Positions 6,606 through 9,011 of a stretch of 9,011 nt of DNA are shown here, piece by piece (positions within the stretch are counted from its first letter, which is position 1; the number at the start of each line of letters is the position of its first letter). The stretch covers positions 1 through 9,011 of the forward strand of contig JACOEF010000259.1 of the NCBI GenBank assembly GCA_024998705.1, in the 5' to 3' direction. Position numbers and translations under genes: made by a program. Source of the stretch: Nitrospira sp. (GTDB lineage Bacteria > Nitrospirota > Nitrospiria > Nitrospirales > Nitrospiraceae). The notes under the pieces are model-generated. The model saw nothing but the letters and a program-made list of their open reading frames with translations, did not search any database and was not told the DNA's origin.

Positions 6606-7661
6606 CTATCCAAAGTGCCGGTAGAGCATTCGGCCGGCAAGCAAGGTGACGTGCTCAGGCATTCGGGCAAACATTTCCCGCATGTAGCGACTGGAGATCC
6701 TGCCACGCCCAGGAACAGTCCCCGTCCCCGGAGCACGCCAGGTGATGAGGGATGAGGACTCGGCCGACCAGCGTTCCTTAAATGCGATAAGTCCTGGATG
6801 ATCGAGGTCAGAGCGTCCGAAGTCGAAGACCTCACACCCTGTACGTTTGGCATCCTGAATCGCGTGCCAGAAGAGCATGGCCATGCCCCCAAGATTGTTG
6901 AAACGGGCATTGGAACCTCCGTACTTGTACACCATGCTATTTCTGTGACGGAGGGTCAAGATCCCGGCCAGCGGCGTCCCGGCTTTCGAAGCAATTCTGA
7001 TACACGCGTCATCCCCCATACACGCAACCAGATTCCGGAACCACTCGATGGGCTGGGGAGGAAGGCGGTGACGTGACCGCGTCAGTCGAAGTAACCCATA
7101 CAATTGTTGGAGCAACGCATCACTGCGGCCGGCCTCATACGTCAACCCTTCCCGCTCCGCACGCACAATCTTTCGCTGAATGCAATCCTTATGGAATCCC
7201 CGATACAGCGAATCGAGATCGGAGCGAAGATCGAGCCGATGCAGGCAATAGACCGTGGCTGGCGCGAAACGGCCGGCGAAATCCACCTGGGAATCTGCAG
7301 ATCGCAATTCCACGTACTTCCATCCAGCTTCACTGCGCGCGCGTTCGACATGCGCAGATAGTGTCTCAAATGGCCCGGGATGGTCGACGAGTGGTTCGCA
7401 ATGGTCGGAAAACGGCAACGAGACCAGCCGATTGCCGGTGAGCCAGCTGCGCACGATGCAAAACAACAGGGCGTTCGTCAATAAGTCTGTTGGAGCCGAC
7501 GTCGTATATGCAACCGGCTCATATCCGTAGGTCTCCCGCAACGCCCGCAGCCAACCGTGCGAATGAAACACCGAGGCGCTCGGATGCCGCGTCACAAACT
7601 CAGGCCACCGGGGATCGTGGAGCGGATCAATGACATACACGCTATCCTGTAGCGAGGACAT
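6606..7661 (-). CDS. FemAB/GNAT-type PEP-CTERM-system-associated protein
   Basis: 351 residues from ATG 7661, which has a purine-rich AAAGGA site close upstream. A longer form from GTG 7736, overlapping the exosortase stop (TAGTG), is open but adds 25 unconserved residues. The fold is that of FemAB-like acyl/aminoacyltransferases in the GNAT superfamily. The N-terminal half has the SLPFSDHCEPL segment (81-91). The C-terminal half has KYGGSNARFNNLGG (247-259) and the diagnostic FDFGRSDLDHPGLIAFKERW (279-298), and ends in LYRHFG. Family members sit in exosortase/EPS loci. Their substrate is not established; modification of the exopolysaccharide or of envelope peptide is a guess. It lies between the exosortase and prsK genes on the same strand, probably in one operon. 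Confidence 0.88.
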   Translation of the reverse strand: MSSLQDSVYVIDPLHDPRWPEFVTRHPSASVFHSHGWLRALRETYGYEPVAYTTSAPTDLLTNALLFCIVRSWLTGNRLVSLPFSDHCEPLVDHPGPFETLSAHVERARSEAGWKYVELRSADSQVDFAGRFAPATVYCLHRLDLRSDLDSLYRGFHKDCIQRKIVRAEREGLTYEAGRSDALLQQLYGLLRLTRSRHRLPPQPIEWFRNLVACMGDDACIRIASKAGTPLAGILTLRHRNSMVYKYGGSNARFNNLGGMAMLFWHAIQDAKRTGCEVFDFGRSDLDHPGLIAFKERWSAESSSLITWRAPGTGTVPGRGRISSRYMREMFARMPEHVTLLAGRMLYRHFG

Positions 7662-7735
7662 ACCTTCCTTTACCGGTCCATCGCGCTTGATCACATGGTG
7701 GCATCTGAGTCTTGCGCACCACAATAGACCCAACA

Positions 7736-8737
7736 CTACAGCGCCGAGTCGGATTCGAACCTTTTCTCAAGTCGCCGGATCAGCCAGACCAGGAAAAACA
7801 GCACGATCAGCGCGAGCAGGAACAACGGAATTCCCCCGGTCCGATGCAAAACGCTGTTCGTGATATACGTCGGATCGACATAATTGGCCAACAACGCCAA
7901 ACCGACGATACGGAACGCGTTCTTGATGATGGCAAGCGGAATAACCATCCCCACGATACCCACCTTCCCCCACAGGGACCGGAGAAGGAAGTGCCCGGCC
8001 ACAAGACTTGTGAGAACCAGTGAGAGCGCTGAGCGAATCCCGCTACACTCCTCCGCGACATGAATCGTGAACGTCGACAGGCTAAACACATATCCCTGCC
8101 GAAACACCGGCACCCCCAGAAACGAGAACAGCAGAGCACTCGCCTCCGCCGAGCTCCATTGTAAGAAACCGATGATCGCCGATAGTAAACCGGAGGGAAT
8201 CGGTACCAAAAAAATGAGAAACCATAACCCGAACGAGACTCGCCGCGTGCACGAGATGCCAAAGCAGAACAGAAACAGGCCCCAACACATCACCACGAAC
8301 GCCAACATCGTGTAGGACAAGCGATCAGAACCGCTCGTCGCGCCGCCCATCCACCAGACCAACGCTCCAACCCCCAATACCAGCGACCCCAGCCAGGGGC
8401 TCCATTCTCGCGAAGCCAGGATCGGCGCTCGATCAAGGTACAACACGTACAAACTGAGCCAGGGAATCAGCACCATGTGCGAATAATGTTCCTGTTGTTG
8501 TGTCAGGGAAACCAGTTCGACCAGGGACGGCCACAACCATGCTCCCATGGCAAGCAACGACAACACACACAGAAGATTGCGGTGCGTGACACTAAACGGC
8601 AACACCGAACGAACAATCTTCGCGTCATGCCACGACGGAGACTTAGCCGCCTTGGCGTCCAAACTCACGCATGACCCGTTTTGACGTGATGGGATCGTGA
8701 GAGGACCAGGAGGTCGCAAGTCGAGCGGGAGTTTCAT
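7736..8737 (-). CDS. Exosortase (PEP-CTERM sorting transpeptidase/protease)
   Basis: 333 residues from ATG 8737, 23 bases after the sugar transferase stop and preceded by GAGGAA. An upstream ATG at 8827 is open but would overlap the transferase by more than 60 bases in another frame. About eight membrane helices span 50-322. The catalytic triad of the exosortase family is visible: Cys231 in VAEECSGIRS, Arg276 in KNAFRIVG and His298 in VLHRTGG. It should recognise PEP-CTERM tails such as that of the gene at 125-760 and cut at the PEP motif in the inner membrane. The protein ends soon after the last helix and has no fused EpsI (DUF3485) domain, and no separate epsI is seen in the window. Neighbouring PrsK/PrsR/FemAB families are typical of XrtA loci, but the subclass of this enzyme is not settled here. 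Confidence 0.92.
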   Translation of the reverse strand: MKLPLDLRPPGPLTIPSRQNGSCVSLDAKAAKSPSWHDAKIVRSVLPFSVTHRNLLCVLSLLAMGAWLWPSLVELVSLTQQQEHYSHMVLIPWLSLYVLYLDRAPILASREWSPWLGSLVLGVGALVWWMGGATSGSDRLSYTMLAFVVMCWGLFLFCFGISCTRRVSFGLWFLIFLVPIPSGLLSAIIGFLQWSSAEASALLFSFLGVPVFRQGYVFSLSTFTIHVAEECSGIRSALSLVLTSLVAGHFLLRSLWGKVGIVGMVIPLAIIKNAFRIVGLALLANYVDPTYITNSVLHRTGGIPLFLLALIVLFFLVWLIRRLEKRFESDSAL

Positions 8738-8760
8738 GTTCCTCAGATCTCTCGACTCCA

Positions 8761-9011
8761 CTAACAGGCCCCTTTGCCGGTGATGACCGCAGCCGGCGTA
8801 GCAAGGAGAATTTTGATGTCGCCCCATAGGGAGATGGTTCTGGCATACCGGAGGTCCAGGCGGACCATCTCGTCGAACGTAGTCCGGCTCCGTCCCACCA
8901 CCTGCCAGAGACCGGTAATGCCCGGTTTGGCTTCTAAAACCCGACTACGATGCCACGGCTTGTACTGTTGGAGTTCATACCACAGCGGCGGCCTCGGTCC
9001 GACAAGCGACA
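8761..9011 (-). CDS. Bacterial sugar-phosphate transferase, C-terminal part
   Basis: 82 complete codons at the 3' end of a gene cut by the window edge. It reads SLVGPRPPLWYELQQY, then PGITGLWQV, GRSRTTFDEMV, LDLRYARTISLW and D-KILLATPAAVITGKGA before TAG. This is the well-known C-terminal signature of polyprenyl-phosphate sugar transferases (WcaJ/PssA/WbaP type, PF02397). These membrane enzymes place the first sugar phosphate on undecaprenyl phosphate to begin exopolysaccharide synthesis. The link with the following exosortase gene (23-base gap to its chosen start) fits the known pairing of PEP-CTERM systems with EPS loci. The membrane helices and N-terminal domain lie outside the window. Confidence 0.93.
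   Translation of the reverse strand, partial: SLVGPRPPLWYELQQYKPWHRSRVLEAKPGITGLWQVVGRSRTTFDEMVRLDLRYARTISLWGDIKILLATPAAVITGKGAC

Noticed and set aside
8738..8827. Longer exosortase start at 8827
   Set aside because: It lies within the sugar transferase gene in another frame, and the added residues do not look like exosortase; ATG 8737 has a ribosome site and sits after the transferase stop.
1..9011. CRISPR arrays, tRNA or rRNA genes
   Set aside because: No regularly spaced repeats, no tRNA-like fold and no rRNA segments were seen on either strand.

Overview
The window reads as a piece of a Gram-negative, exopolysaccharide-producing, biofilm- or floc-forming bacterium. It carries most of a PEP-CTERM/exosortase protein-sorting locus. 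The protein sequences and moderately high GC feel compatible with a Nitrospira-like organism, but this is an impression, not a test.

Layout from right to left, in the direction of transcription of the main cluster (all minus strand): the last 82 codons of a membrane sugar-phosphate transferase (8761-9011, cut by the window edge); an exosortase (7736-8737); a FemAB/GNAT-type protein of the PEP-CTERM-associated family (6606-7661); the sensor histidine kinase PrsK (4328-6484), split by one in-frame TAA; and the sigma-54-dependent response regulator PrsR (2929-4317). Short gaps suggest one operon. Then come about 500 bases with no convincing gene, a decayed IS3-family element on the plus strand (about 1329-2420), an AT-rich regulatory stretch, and a PEP-CTERM substrate gene (125-760, minus strand) that ends in a clear terminator.

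How the parts fit: PrsK/PrsR is a two-component pair of the PEP-CTERM system, and PrsR has the GAFTGA loop of a sigma-54 activator. The PEP-CTERM gene has a well-spaced -24/-12 (sigma-54) promoter at 843-858 and an upstream dyad at 920-938, about 97 bases before the predicted transcription start, a suitable place for an activator site. So the window appears to hold the kinase, the regulator, a target promoter, the substrate and the exosortase that processes it. The sugar transferase links the system to exopolysaccharide synthesis.

The main oddities are the nonsense codon in prsK, which falls between the phospho-acceptor histidine and the ATP-binding domain, and the IS3 remnant. That element keeps its A6G frameshift signal but has lost a catalytic Asp and gained two frame lesions and a stop. 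I see known system types in an unusual state, not a wholly new system. The promoter architecture and the split kinase are the parts most worth following.
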